Positions 1-7,963 of a DNA stretch of 64,000 nt are shown here, in pieces. This DNA comes from Pseudomonas wayambapalatensis. GTDB taxonomy: Bacteria > Pseudomonadota > Gammaproteobacteria > Pseudomonadales > Pseudomonadaceae. The position numbers and the translations under genes were made by a program. The stretch covers positions 4,377,501 to 4,441,500 of the forward strand of contig CP077096.1 of NCBI GenBank assembly GCA_014268975.2, given 5' to 3'. The stretch's first letter is position 1. Each line of letters begins with the position of its first letter. The notes under the pieces were generated by a model. That model was not told the origin of the DNA. It worked only from the letters and a program-made list of their open reading frames with translations, and did no database searches.

Positions 1-743
1 ATCAGTGTCAGATCGAAGGGTCCGAAGCGCTCGCCGATTTCACGAAAGCCCTCGAAATATCCAGTATCTCCACTGAAGAACAGTCGCAGCCCTTCATCGA
101 TCACTACCCACGACGCCCACAAGGTGCTGTTGCTGTCGAACAGGCCGCGCCCCGAGAAATGCTGCGCGGGTGTGGCGACGAAGCGCACGCCTGCGACTTC
201 GGTTTCCTGCCACCAATCCAGTTGACGCACCTTGTCGCTCGGCACTCCCCAATCGACCAAACGGTCGCCCACGCCCAGCGGCGCAAGAAACTGGCCGGTG
301 CTTGGCGCCAACTGACGTATGGCCGACTCATCGAGATGATCGAAGTGATCGTGGGACAGAATCACTGCAGCCAGCGGCGGCAACTGGTCGATCGCCAGCG
401 GCGAAGCGTGGAAGCGCAGCGGGCCGGCCCATTGCACCGGCGAGGCGCGATCGGCAAACACCGGGTCTGTAATAAAGAAATGTCCACGCAGTTTCAGCAG
501 TACAGTGGAGTGCCCCAGACGCCAGAGACTGTGGTCGGGAGCATCGAGTACCTGCTGGCGGGTCATCGGCTGCAGGCTCGGGGGAGTGGCAGGTCGTGTT
601 TCGGGAGGCTTGCGCAGCAGCAGGTACTTGAGACCGATGCGCAACTTCTTGAGCACGCCATCCTTGGGCAGCTCGGCCTGATTGTGGAAACGCCCATCTC
701 TGTAAGGTGCCGGCTCGCCGGCGAGGGAAGCCATGGGGGCCAT
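1..743 (-). CDS. MBL-fold metal-dependent hydrolase (3' end cut by window edge)
   Basis: Metallo-beta-lactamase-fold hydrolase of the UlaG / NAPE-PLD-like type, probably exported. The minus-strand translation shows the metal-binding motif SHDHFDHLD, an upstream GHSTVLLKL strand and a later FSGDTGYF motif, all typical of this superfamily. The C-terminus lies beyond base 1. The start is a problem. A good signal peptide (MKPIFLLGV... through PMASLAG) would begin at 779, but the codon there is ATC, with GAGG just upstream and an in-frame TGA two codons before it. The first conventional starts are GTG at 755 and ATG at 743, and both remove the charged n-region. I use 743 as the conservative start. 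Substrate unknown. Confidence 0.75.
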   Translation of the reverse strand, partial: MAPMASLAGEPAPYRDGRFHNQAELPKDGVLKKLRIGLKYLLLRKPPETRPATPPSLQPMTRQQVLDAPDHSLWRLGHSTVLLKLRGHFFITDPVFADRASPVQWAGPLRFHASPLAIDQLPPLAAVILSHDHFDHLDESAIRQLAPSTGQFLAPLGVGDRLVDWGVPSDKVRQLDWWQETEVAGVRFVATPAQHFSGRGLFDSNSTLWASWVVIDEGLRLFFSGDTGYFEGFREIGERFGPFDLTL

Positions 744-907
744 CAGCAGGAGCACTCCGAGGAGGAAGATAGGCTTGATGCTACCTCACAATGATCGGAT
801 CAACCGTGAATTGGCTTGTAAGGTCATTTTTCCGCCATGAATCATTGTTCAACAATATTCATGCAACTTATGCGATAAACGGCTTCTGCAGAAAAAGAAC
901 GATAGAC

Positions 908-1984
908 ATGATCGACAACAGAAGCGGCAAGGGGCTCTCATTCGTCAGACGCATCTACCTGCCGCGCACCATCGGCATGGGCATCGGCCTGTTCAGCGTC
1001 ATGGCGGCACTTGCCCCGCTGCACCCGCCCACCTGGGCGTGGCTGCTGATGCTGCTCAACGGTCTGGCCTGGCCCCACCTGGCTTATCAATGGGCGATCC
1101 GCTCCCCTGCGCCCTACCGCGCCGAACAGCGCAACCTGTTGCTCGATTCGTTGAGCGGCGGCTTCTGGGCCGCGGCCATTCATTTCAATCCGTTGCCGAC
1201 CGTGACCATCCTGTCGATGATGACCATGAACAACGTCGCCGCAGGCGGCAAGCGCCTGGTGCTGCGCGGGTTGCTGGCGCAACTGGCAGGCATGCTGCTG
1301 GCCATGGCGCTGTTCGGCCCCGGCCTGCAACTGCAAGCCACGACATTGCAGGTCTATGCCTGCCTGCCAATGCTGACGCTCTACCCGCTGGCGCTCGGAT
1401 GGGTCTGCTACCAGCTGGCGATCAAGCTGGCCGACCACAAGCGTCGACTGAGCGCCCTGAGCCGCACCGACAGCCTCACCGGGCTGCTCAACCACGGCTC
1501 ATGGAAAGACTTGCTGCTGCTGAGGTTCCAGATCTGCCAGCAACAGCAAGCACCGGCCGTCATCGCCCTGATCGATATCGACCATTTCAAGACCATCAAC
1601 GACACCTTCGGCCACGTGGTCGGTGATTGCGTGCTGCGCCAGCTGAGCCATGAGCTCAAGCGCATCCTGCGCGAAGATGACCTGGCCGGGCGCTACGGCG
1701 GTGACGAGTTCTGCCTGATCCTGCCTGCCACCGACCAGATCCAGGCCGGTGTTGCGATGGAGCGCCTGCGTGAACAGGTCGGCGCCTATCGCAACCCACA
1801 ACTGCCGGAATTGCGCATCAGCCTGAGCATAGGCCTCTCGGCCTATCATCCTGGGCTGAAGACGCCCGAGCAGTGGCTTGAAGACGCCGACAAGGCGCTC
1901 TATACCGCCAAGCATCAAGGTCGCAACCAGGTCAACGTCGCTCGCAGCGAGGCTGGCCCTCTCAAGCTGGCCTACCCCGACTGA
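908..1984 (+). CDS. MASE2-GGDEF diguanylate cyclase (AdrA/DgcC-like)
   Basis: Inner-membrane diguanylate cyclase making c-di-GMP from two GTP. The N-terminal half has several hydrophobic segments (about residues 15-180) beginning with the PRTIGMGIG signature of MASE2 sensor domains, as in AdrA/DgcC. The C-terminal GGDEF domain has an intact active site (GGDEF at residues 264-268) and, five residues upstream, REDD, which fits the RxxD inhibitory I-site, so an active, product-inhibited enzyme is expected. The frame stays open upstream to 791, but the MASE2 fold begins soon after the ATG at 908, so the longer version is unlikely. Length 358 aa is near that of AdrA. It is transcribed alone, away from the hydrolase on its left. 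Confidence 0.88.
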   Translation: MIDNRSGKGLSFVRRIYLPRTIGMGIGLFSVMAALAPLHPPTWAWLLMLLNGLAWPHLAYQWAIRSPAPYRAEQRNLLLDSLSGGFWAAAIHFNPLPTVTILSMMTMNNVAAGGKRLVLRGLLAQLAGMLLAMALFGPGLQLQATTLQVYACLPMLTLYPLALGWVCYQLAIKLADHKRRLSALSRTDSLTGLLNHGSWKDLLLLRFQICQQQQAPAVIALIDIDHFKTINDTFGHVVGDCVLRQLSHELKRILREDDLAGRYGGDEFCLILPATDQIQAGVAMERLREQVGAYRNPQLPELRISLSIGLSAYHPGLKTPEQWLEDADKALYTAKHQGRNQVNVARSEAGPLKLAYPD

Positions 1985-1993
1985 ACCGCAGGC

Positions 1994-2314
1994 TCAGCGC
2001 AGGCTACGCTCGGCGACGATCTCCGGCAGGTCGATGCGGCGCAGATAGATCCGCAGCGGCTCGCCAATGTTCAGACGATCGTCCACATGCTGCTGCACCA
2101 ACAGTGCCAGGCGCTCACGGCAGAGCGCCATGCGCTGCCCCGACTCGGGACGCCAGACGAACTCGCTGCAGGGTGTAATGCTCGCATCCGCGACATCCAT
2201 ACCGAATGCGTCCTCGGAAAAGCGCACGATATGCGTGCCACGCTTGCCATGAAAACCGACGAAGCCGTTGAGCTGCTCAGCAGCTGTGCAGATATCCTGG
2301 GATGTAATGGCCAT
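1994..2314 (-). CDS. DUF1652-family small protein
   Basis: A 106-residue protein beginning MAITSQDICTAAEQLNGF and ending in a conserved DLPEIVAE-type segment. It resembles the pseudomonad DUF1652 family, for which no function is established. No signal peptide or membrane segment is visible. The start at 2314 is supported by a GAGG Shine-Dalgarno sequence about 7 bases upstream; the open frame continues much further upstream, but that part is low-complexity and unrelated. It is convergent with the cyclase gene, with only 9 bases between the two stops, so transcription of the two may interfere. Confidence 0.7.
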   Translation of the reverse strand: MAITSQDICTAAEQLNGFVGFHGKRGTHIVRFSEDAFGMDVADASITPCSEFVWRPESGQRMALCRERLALLVQQHVDDRLNIGEPLRIYLRRIDLPEIVAERSLR

Positions 2315-2439
2315 GACGCTACCTCGCAATGAAATCGGAAGGAACGCACGCCGGGCGGGAACGGTTGCCTCTGTCGGGCAACGCGCAGATCGTTTGTTGC
2401 GCAGACTAACGCAACCTGCGCCGCCTTCGCCAAGGTTTT

Positions 2440-2580
2440 TCAGCGAGCGCCGGATACCGCCGGATCGAGCTGATCGGTCAACAGCGCCTCCATCCATCCC
2501 ATGAACGCCTGTACCCGGCGCGGAACATGCCGCTGGCGCAGGTACAGCATCGTCACTGGCATGGCCCGGGCCTGCCGACA
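2440..2580 (-). pseudogene. LysR-family regulator, C-terminal remnant
   Basis: On the minus strand an open frame ending with TGA at 2440-2442 reads PVTMLYLRQRHVPRRVQAF followed by a MGWMEALLTDQLDP segment. This matches the end of LysR-type regulators (strand PVxxLYxxxRH.., then a final helix of RVxxFxxWxxxxL type). Only about 46 residues remain. The DNA-binding domain and most of the effector domain are gone, and the fragment stops where an oppositely oriented SDR fragment begins. It is best explained as the left half of a deletion scar in a divergent LysR/SDR gene pair. Confidence 0.72.
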
Positions 2581-2830
2581 TGGAGGTGCTCACCCGCTAC
2601 CAGGCCAAGGAGTTGGGTGTCTAGCGCGGCATCCGGGCGCCATCGAGACCGATTTTGGTGGCACCATACGTGACAATCCGCAGGTCAACGCCTTCGTGGC
2701 CAGCAATACTGCCCTGGGCCGCGCCGGCCTGCCCGACGATATAGGCGCAGCCATCGCTCTGCTGCTTGAGGACGGTAATGGCTGGATAACCGGGCAGCGC
2801 CTGGAAGTCTCCGGCGGCATGCTCCTCTAA
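2580..2830 (+). pseudogene. short-chain dehydrogenase, C-terminal remnant
   Basis: The plus strand reads MEVLTRYQAKELGV, then a stop codon at 2622-2624. After a short lesion near 2640 that also shifts the frame, it continues with GAIETDFGG, GRAGLPDDIGAAIALLL and GQRLEVSGGM. These are the C-terminal third of classical SDR enzymes, where the last motif is the usual W.TGQ.l.vsGG end. The Rossmann motif and the catalytic Ser-Tyr-Lys are missing. The gap between the two halves corresponds to the residues normally written VNAIAP. The gene is clearly dead. Its stop overlaps the stop of the next LysR gene on the other strand. Confidence 0.8.
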
Positions 2831-3615
2831 CCCAGGCTGCTGCCGCTCAGCACCTGCTGCAAGCTGGCCAAGGCAGGAATGGCCAAAGCCTGGGCGGCGA
2901 AGCACAACCCGACCCGACGCCGCAGCGCCGGGCCGGGCCCTGGTTGCCAGTAGACCCCCGGGTGGCGCTCGACCAGCGACTGTGGCAACCAGGCCGCGCC
3001 CATTCCGGCGGCGACCAGCGCCAACGCCAGTTGCAACGATCCGGCCTGTGCCACCTGCTCACCCTCGCCATACAGCCCCATCAGGCGCTGGTGCGAAGGG
3101 TGCTGCGGGCAGGTGATCCAGCGACCGTCGGCCTGGCTGCCGGTGGCCATGACCAGGACAAACGACTCTTCCCACAGCGCCAGGAAGAGCTCATCCTCAC
3201 AGCGCTCGGCTTCATCGGCCAGCCGCGCATCGCCCTCGCAACCGTCCAGCAACGTCAATTGCAGCCCGGGCACGGCCTGAGCCGCAAGACGCACGCATGC
3301 TTCGACCTGGGCCGGAGCAATATCGGCCTCGATACCCAGCGCGAGCGGGACACGCTCCTGCTCCTGGCGAAAGCGCAGGCGCAGCGCCTCGGCTTCCGCG
3401 ACCATGCGGCACGCCTGGGGATACAGCGCCCGCGCCTGCTCGCTGACGTCCACCCCGCGGGCCTGGCGCAGGAACAGACTGACGCCGAGGTCGTCTTCGA
3501 GTTGCCTTATGGTCACCGACAATGTCGGCTGGGCCACGCACAGGCGGTGGGCGGCCAAGGTGATGTTGCGTTCTTCGAACACGGCGATGAACGCCTTGAG
3601 ATGACGAATATCCAT
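2827..3615 (-). CDS. LysR-family transcriptional regulator
   Basis: A 262-residue LysR-type regulator. The N-terminal winged helix-turn-helix begins MDIRHLKAFIAVFEERNIT and includes the recognition region CVAQPTLSVTIRQLEDDLG (about residues 30-48). The effector-binding part is somewhat short for the family (usually near 300 aa) and ends WLPQSLVERHPGVYWQPG. The start at 3615 fits the universal LysR N-terminus; 14 further upstream codons are open but not family-like. It is transcribed divergently from the SDR gene at 3717 across a 101-base gap, so it probably controls that gene and itself. The inducer is unknown. Confidence 0.88.
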   Translation of the reverse strand: MDIRHLKAFIAVFEERNITLAAHRLCVAQPTLSVTIRQLEDDLGVSLFLRQARGVDVSEQARALYPQACRMVAEAEALRLRFRQEQERVPLALGIEADIAPAQVEACVRLAAQAVPGLQLTLLDGCEGDARLADEAERCEDELFLALWEESFVLVMATGSQADGRWITCPQHPSHQRLMGLYGEGEQVAQAGSLQLALALVAAGMGAAWLPQSLVERHPGVYWQPGPGPALRRRVGLCFAAQALAIPALASLQQVLSGSSLG

Positions 3616-3716
3616 AGATAGAACCGATACCAGCCAGAGGAATAAGCCGTTTTTCATGGCCTGGATCGACGCCTACAATCCTGGCCATCGAAAACGATTA
3701 TGCCTAGGAGGCGCTC

Positions 3717-4445
3717 ATGAACAAACCTCTGATCATCATCACCGGCGCCAGCTCCGGTATCGGCGCCGCCACGGCTCAGCAATTTTCGGCCGCAGGCCAC
3801 CCGCTGCTGCTGATCGCTCGTCGCCTGGAACGTCTCGAAGCATTGGCCTTGCCCAACTGCCTGTGCCGCGCCGTGGACACTCGCGACCGTGCTGCGCTGG
3901 TCGCGGCCGTGAACGAAGCCGAAGCCTTGTACGGCCCGGCCGACGCGCTGGTGAACAATGCCGGCGTGATGCTGCTGGGCCAGGTGCACGAGCAGGATCC
4001 CGAGCAGTGGGACCGGATGATCGACATCAACGTCAAGGGCCTGCTAAACGGCGTGCATGCCCTGGCCAGCGGCATGGTCGCGCGTCGCGCCGGCACCCTG
4101 ATCAACGTCAGCTCCGTCGCCGGGCGCAAGACCTTCCCCAACCATGTCGCCTACGTCGGCACCAAGTTCGCCGTGCATGGCCTGTCGGAAAACCTGCGCG
4201 AAGAGCTGGCGCCACACAACGTGCGTGTCGTCACCATCGCGCCGGGCGCGGTCGAGACCGAGCTGCTCGGCCACACCACCGACGAGGGCATCAAGCGCGA
4301 CTACGAGTCGTGGAAAGCCAATGACATGGGCGGTGTAGTGCTCAAGGCCGAGGATGTGGCCGGCGCGATCGTCTGGGCGTACCAGCAGCCGCAGTATGTG
4401 TGCATCCGCGAGATCGTCCTGGCGGCCACTGCCCAGCAACCCTGA
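3717..4445 (+). CDS. SDR-family NAD(P)-dependent oxidoreductase
   Basis: Classical short-chain dehydrogenase of 242 aa, probably cytoplasmic. The cofactor motif TGASSGIG lies at residues 9-16, the NNAG strand near residue 80, the catalytic serine in NVSSVAG and the YxxxK pair in YVGTK. The basic residues after the second strand (IARRLERL) suggest NADP preference. A strong AGGAGG ribosome site precedes the ATG. The order, a divergent LysR gene then this SDR, is the same as the arrangement destroyed by the deletion scar at 2440-2830, so one of the two pairs may be an old duplicate. Substrate unknown; YdfG/serine-dehydrogenase-like SDRs are the nearest type. Confidence 0.9.
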   Translation: MNKPLIIITGASSGIGAATAQQFSAAGHPLLLIARRLERLEALALPNCLCRAVDTRDRAALVAAVNEAEALYGPADALVNNAGVMLLGQVHEQDPEQWDRMIDINVKGLLNGVHALASGMVARRAGTLINVSSVAGRKTFPNHVAYVGTKFAVHGLSENLREELAPHNVRVVTIAPGAVETELLGHTTDEGIKRDYESWKANDMGGVVLKAEDVAGAIVWAYQQPQYVCIREIVLAATAQQP

Positions 4446-4457
4446 TCGGCAAACACT

Positions 4458-4483
4458 CCCACAGGTACCCGGGTGCCTGTGGG
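4458..4483. terminator. hairpin between convergent genes
   Basis: A nearly perfect 26-base inverted repeat (arms starting CCCACAGG and ending CCTGTGGG) lies 12 bases past the SDR stop and 7 bases from the end of the efflux operon on the other strand. There is no long T tract on either side, so it may be a weak bidirectional terminator. Confidence 0.55.
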
Positions 4484-4490
4484 GGCTTGT

Positions 4491-5360
4491 TCAGCGCTGC
4501 ACCTCATCCTCCCGCACCTGCACACTCGCCGTCATCCCGGCACTGAGGTTCACCCCTGCAGGAATCTCGTCCAGCCTGATTCGCACCGGGATCCGTTGCG
4601 CCAGCCTCACCCAGTTGAAGGTCGGTTCCACCTCCGGCAACAACTGTCCATCCGGCGTCGAGTTGCGGTCGGTGATGCCCCGGCTGATGCTCTCCACATG
4701 CCCATGCATGGCCTCACCTGCGCCCATCAACCAGACCTTCACCGGATCGCCGACACGTATGCGCGGCAGCTTGGTTTCCTCGAAATAGGCCTGGATATAG
4801 AAGGTCGACTCGTCCACCAGCGCCATTACCGATTGCCCGGTATTGACATAGTTGCCCTGGGCCAGCCGCAGGTTGGTGATGTGGCCGCTGCGCGGCGCGC
4901 GCACTTCACTGCGGGCCAGGTTGATCTTCGCCACTTGCAGTTGCGCTTGCGCCTCGTGCAGTTCACCACGGGCGATTGCGGCGTTGATCTGGGCGTTCTC
5001 GCGCAGCTCGGCGCTGATCGCCTCCGGACCCAGGGCCGTGCGTCGGGCCGCTTCGCGCTCACGCAGGCGCAACTGCTGGGTGCGGGTTTCAGCCACGGCA
5101 CTGGCCTGGTCGAAAGCGGCCTGGAAGCGCTCGTGGTCGATGGTCATCAACACATCGCCGGCCTTCACCGGCTGGTTGTCGTGTACCCGCAGTTCGCGCA
5201 CCCAGCCGGACACGTCCGGGGCGATCACCACCACATCGGCCCGCACCCGCGCATCGCGGGTCCAGGGGGTGAGCATGTAGTACTGCCAGAGGTGATACCC
5301 GGCAAACACGGCAATGGCCACCACGCACAGGGTGACCAGGGTACGTACCGCTGTACGCAT
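4491..5360 (-). CDS. HlyD/AaeA-type membrane fusion subunit of aromatic-acid efflux system
   Basis: Periplasmic adaptor of 289 aa with one N-terminal membrane anchor (residues about 6-28), a lipoyl/barrel-sandwich half (VVIAPDVSGWVREL), an alpha-helical hairpin (about residues 80-155) and the second lipoyl half (RSEVRAPRSGHITNLRL). The order matches AaeA, EmrA and related fusion proteins. It is the last gene of a three-gene minus-strand operon with a DUF1656 protein and a FUSC/AaeB-like permease. This gene order is typical of pseudomonad exporters for aromatic acids or related toxic compounds. The actual substrate cannot be read from sequence. Confidence 0.88.
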   Translation of the reverse strand: MRTAVRTLVTLCVVAIAVFAGYHLWQYYMLTPWTRDARVRADVVVIAPDVSGWVRELRVHDNQPVKAGDVLMTIDHERFQAAFDQASAVAETRTQQLRLREREAARRTALGPEAISAELRENAQINAAIARGELHEAQAQLQVAKINLARSEVRAPRSGHITNLRLAQGNYVNTGQSVMALVDESTFYIQAYFEETKLPRIRVGDPVKVWLMGAGEAMHGHVESISRGITDRNSTPDGQLLPEVEPTFNWVRLAQRIPVRIRLDEIPAGVNLSAGMTASVQVREDEVQR

Positions 5361-5371
5361 GGACTGACTCC

Positions 5372-5578
5372 TTACAAAGGTCCCAACAGATGTACCACCA
5401 ACGACAGCACACAGACGAACAACGCCGCATCGAACAGCGCTTCATGCCAGATCCAGCGCCCTAGCGGCGTCGCCTGCACCACCAGGCGCAACAGGCCGGT
5501 AAGCGCCAACGCCATCAGCACATAGATCAGAAACGGGCTGAGCAATACGCCGCCCAGCGCCCACTCACGCAACCCCAT
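5372..5578 (-). CDS. DUF1656-family small inner-membrane protein (AaeX-like)
   Basis: A 68-residue protein with two hydrophobic helices (about residues 8-32 and 48-67), matching DUF1656/AaeX, the small partner found between AaeB-like and AaeA-like genes. Its ATG at 5578 lies inside the 3' end of the permease gene (14-base overlap), pointing to translational coupling. The adaptor gene follows 11 bases downstream. The family is always associated with these exporters, but its mechanistic role is not established. Confidence 0.87.
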   Translation of the reverse strand: MGLREWALGGVLLSPFLIYVLMALALTGLLRLVVQATPLGRWIWHEALFDAALFVCVLSLVVHLLGPL

Positions 5579-7550
5579 GGACTTCCTCCTGCCAACGGCA
5601 CCACTTGCCCCAGCTCTTCTGCAATTGCAGGACCGCGCCGATGGCCAGGCGCAGCGGGTCGCTCGACGGCTGGCGGCGCAGGGCCTCGATGAACTGTTCG
5701 CTGGCGGCATCCAGACGCTGGCCGCGCCCAGGCGCAGGGCCACTGGCCAGAACCGCCTCCAGTTGCTGCAGATACTGGCGCTCGGCACCGGCCAGCGGCA
5801 CCTGGGCTACCGCCAGGCACATGCGCAGGTGCACCAACTCGTCACCGATGTCCAAGCCATGCAAGCCATCGTCCCAACGCTTGCGCTCGGCCTCGGGCAA
5901 CTCGCTGGCATGACGGGCCAACTGCATCAGGCGATCGGCCATGCGTCCACCGAACCAACTGTCAGCACCCCGCAGGTCGCGATGGGTCAGGCGAACCAGG
6001 TCGCTCTGGGTGGCGGCCCTCAGGCGCCGCCCCAGCCACTTCGGATTACGCAGCACGACCAAGCGAAACGCCAGTACCGCCGCCCCCACACCGATGAGCA
6101 TGGCCTGGGCGCTGTTGAGCATGCTGGCCACGTCGAAGTGCATGGCGTTGAGGGGTGCCACCAGCACGATGAAATGCAGGCAGTACGAGGTCGCCGTCGG
6201 CCCCGTGCGCGGATGGGCCATGCCCAGCGCACCGAAGAACAGCGGCACGCCCATGCCAAGACACAGCAAGGCGAAACTGCTCCATTGCGGCAACAGGATC
6301 TGCCCGACGAAAAACGCCGCCGGAATCGCCAGCAAGATGCCACGCAAAAAGCTCAAGCCGATCTGTGCGCCGTTCTCGCGGCTGGCGAACAGGCTGCAGA
6401 CCACGCAGGTCAGCACCAGGCCTCCAGGGGCCGAGGGCCAGGCCGTGGCCAGCCAGAAACTGCTCATGACCAGAAACGCCAACGCACTGCGCGAGCCGAA
6501 CAGCAGCGCCAGCGGCAAGTCGCGATGCGCCGCCAGTCCCAGCGATACATCCTTGGGCGTTCGCCCCTCCTCCACATCGAGCAACGCCTGGGTGGCGGCC
6601 ATGGCGAAATCCAGCAGCAAGGCCAGGCGCGCCAGGCAGAAATGCTCGGCGGGGCTGATCTGTTCATCGTGAGCAGCGTCCCAGACGCGCTGGCGCAACA
6701 ACAGAAGGCTGGGTTGGTCGGGGCTGGCCAACTGGGTCCGAACCTCCTCGAGCCAAGGCGCCAGGTGCGCCGCTTGATGTTCGTCAAGCTGACGCCACTG
6801 ACGACGCACCGAACGCGAGATGCGCAGCAGCACCATCAGCTTCTGGCTCAGGCCACGGATCGCCCGGGCCCGCTGGCGACCACGACTGCCTTCGAACCAG
6901 GCATGTTCACGCTGAGCGTCGATGGCGACGATGCGTCCAAGGATATCCAGCAAGCCCTGGCGCGCTTCGTCTTCGCCGCCGAGCATGGCGCTGGCGGTCT
7001 GCATGCCGTTCTGCCAGGCCTGCCTCGCCTGGCCGCCGAGTTGCTGCTCGACGCGCATGGGCCAGATCAGCGCGCTGGTGGCCGTGGCGCAAACGATGCC
7101 CAGGCAGATTTCGGTGCAGCGCGCCACCGCTTGGTCGAACACCTGCAAGGGATGGTCGATTGCCGGCAACGCGATGATCGCTGCGGTATAGCCGGCCAGC
7201 ACGAAGGCATAAGCCCAGGCACTGCGCAATTGGGTTGAAGCGGCGGTACAGAGGGCCAGCCACAAGGCCAGGGTCAGCAGGAACAACCACGGGGTCTGGG
7301 CGAACAGGCCAATGAACACGACCGACATGAACGTACCGACCAAGGTGCCGGCCAGTCGCGCCAGGCCCTTCTGCACCACCATGCCCGACAGCGGCTGGGC
7401 GACGATGAACGCAGTCATCAAGGCCCAGGCGGGTTGCTCCAACCCCCAGCGCAGCGCCAGCCACAGCGCCAGTCCACCGCCCAGCAGGGTCTTGATGGCG
7501 AACTTCAGAGCAGGGCTGGTGGGTGCGAACAGGGCCTGGAGGGTGATGGG
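5565..7550 (-). CDS. FUSC/AaeB-like aromatic-acid efflux permease
   Basis: Inner-membrane permease of the FUSC (fusaric acid resistance)/AaeB family. It has two copies of a multi-helix membrane block (about residues 15-180 and 370-500), each followed by a cytoplasmic helical region, the usual duplicated layout. Length is 661 aa from the GTG at 7550, which has AAGG 8 bases upstream and gives the family N-terminus MPITLQALFAPTSPALKFAI. The longest frame would start with TTG at 7595 without a ribosome site. It heads the operon with the DUF1656 and adaptor genes. A 14-base perfect palindrome lies about 75-88 bases upstream and could be an operator. Confidence 0.88.
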   Translation of the reverse strand, partial: PITLQALFAPTSPALKFAIKTLLGGGLALWLALRWGLEQPAWALMTAFIVAQPLSGMVVQKGLARLAGTLVGTFMSVVFIGLFAQTPWLFLLTLALWLALCTAASTQLRSAWAYAFVLAGYTAAIIALPAIDHPLQVFDQAVARCTEICLGIVCATATSALIWPMRVEQQLGGQARQAWQNGMQTASAMLGGEDEARQGLLDILGRIVAIDAQREHAWFEGSRGRQRARAIRGLSQKLMVLLRISRSVRRQWRQLDEHQAAHLAPWLEEVRTQLASPDQPSLLLLRQRVWDAAHDEQISPAEHFCLARLALLLDFAMAATQALLDVEEGRTPKDVSLGLAAHRDLPLALLFGSRSALAFLVMSSFWLATAWPSAPGGLVLTCVVCSLFASRENGAQIGLSFLRGILLAIPAAFFVGQILLPQWSSFALLCLGMGVPLFFGALGMAHPRTGPTATSYCLHFIVLVAPLNAMHFDVASMLNSAQAMLIGVGAAVLAFRLVVLRNPKWLGRRLRAATQSDLVRLTHRDLRGADSWFGGRMADRLMQLARHASELPEAERKRWDDGLHGLDIGDELVHLRMCLAVAQVPLAGAERQYLQQLEAVLASGPAPGRGQRLDAASEQFIEALRRQPSSDPLRLAIGAVLQLQKSWGKWCRWQEEVHGVA

Positions 7551-7624
7551 CACGAAGCGGACCTTGCAGGGGATATTGAGTAGAAAGATAGACAACGGAT
7601 GGAAGAATAAAATGCAGTCAACTA

Positions 7625-7638
7625 ATTAGCTAGCTAAT
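7625..7638. promoter_or_regulatory. perfect palindrome upstream of efflux operon
   Basis: ATTAGCTAGCTAAT is a perfect 14-base palindrome, overlapped by a second palindrome CTAATTAG (7623-7630). It sits in AT-rich DNA between the ccoM terminator and the start of the permease gene, the expected place for the promoter and operator of the efflux operon. Short AT-rich palindromes of this kind are common targets of MarR-type or LysR-type regulators, but no such regulator is adjacent, so the role is inferred. Confidence 0.4.
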
Positions 7639-7653
7639 CATCTTTTAAAAAGG

Positions 7654-7679
7654 CAAAAAAATAGGCGACCGAAGTCGCC
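7654..7679 (-). terminator. intrinsic terminator of ccoM
   Basis: On the minus strand the stem GGCGAC-TTCG-GTCGCC (7664-7679) is followed by a run of seven T residues. This is a textbook rho-independent terminator with a UUCG tetraloop, 35 bases after the ccoM stop. Confidence 0.9.
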
Positions 7680-7713
7680 CTAAATGCCTTGCGTGCTCGT
7701 ATACCCGGAAGAA

Positions 7714-7830
7714 TCAGCGCGATTTGCGCTTGTTCGCATCCTTCCAGATGAAAAGTCCCAGACCGGCAAAGAACGTCAACATCAACCCGACTGTCACCAC
7801 ACCGGCGATCACCACGTTGTCGAAGAACAT
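7714..7830 (-). CDS. ccoM: cbb3-type cytochrome c oxidase small subunit CcoM
   Basis: A 38-residue single-helix protein beginning MFFDNVVIAGVVTVG and ending in the basic tail WKDANKRKSR. It matches the CcoM small subunit first seen as an unassigned helix in the Pseudomonas stutzeri cbb3 oxidase and involved in complex stability. CcoM is encoded away from the ccoNOQP operons, as here. The ATG at 7830 has a strong GGGAGG ribosome site; longer in-frame starts (to 7932) lack this and are not membrane-like. An ANR/FNR box lies upstream and a strong terminator downstream, so it is a complete monocistronic, oxygen-regulated unit. Confidence 0.85.
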   Translation of the reverse strand: MFFDNVVIAGVVTVGLMLTFFAGLGLFIWKDANKRKSR

Positions 7831-7896
7831 GTCGGCCTCCCGATTCGTTGCCGTTGTCCGATGTGTGCAAGGTAACGAATATGCGGGGAGGAGAAA

Positions 7897-7910
7897 TTGA
7901 CCAGGGTCAA
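7897..7910 (-). promoter_or_regulatory. ANR/FNR box for ccoM
   Basis: TTGACCAGGGTCAA is an exact inverted repeat that fits the ANR/FNR consensus TTGAT-N4-ATCAA with one change per half-site. Its centre is about 73 bases upstream of the ccoM ATG. A class II start would be near 7862 with TACCTT (7874-7869) as the -10 element. ANR activates cbb3 oxidase genes at low oxygen in pseudomonads, so the site fits the gene. Confidence 0.75.
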
Positions 7911-7963
7911 TAGGGCCCGGGACCGGGCACAAGAGGGGGCGCAGGTTTGACCTGCATCAGTTT

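Noticed and set aside
791..907. Longer N-terminus for the MASE2-GGDEF protein
   Set aside because: The MASE2 domain begins just after the ATG at 908, and the upstream codons give a non-family sequence.
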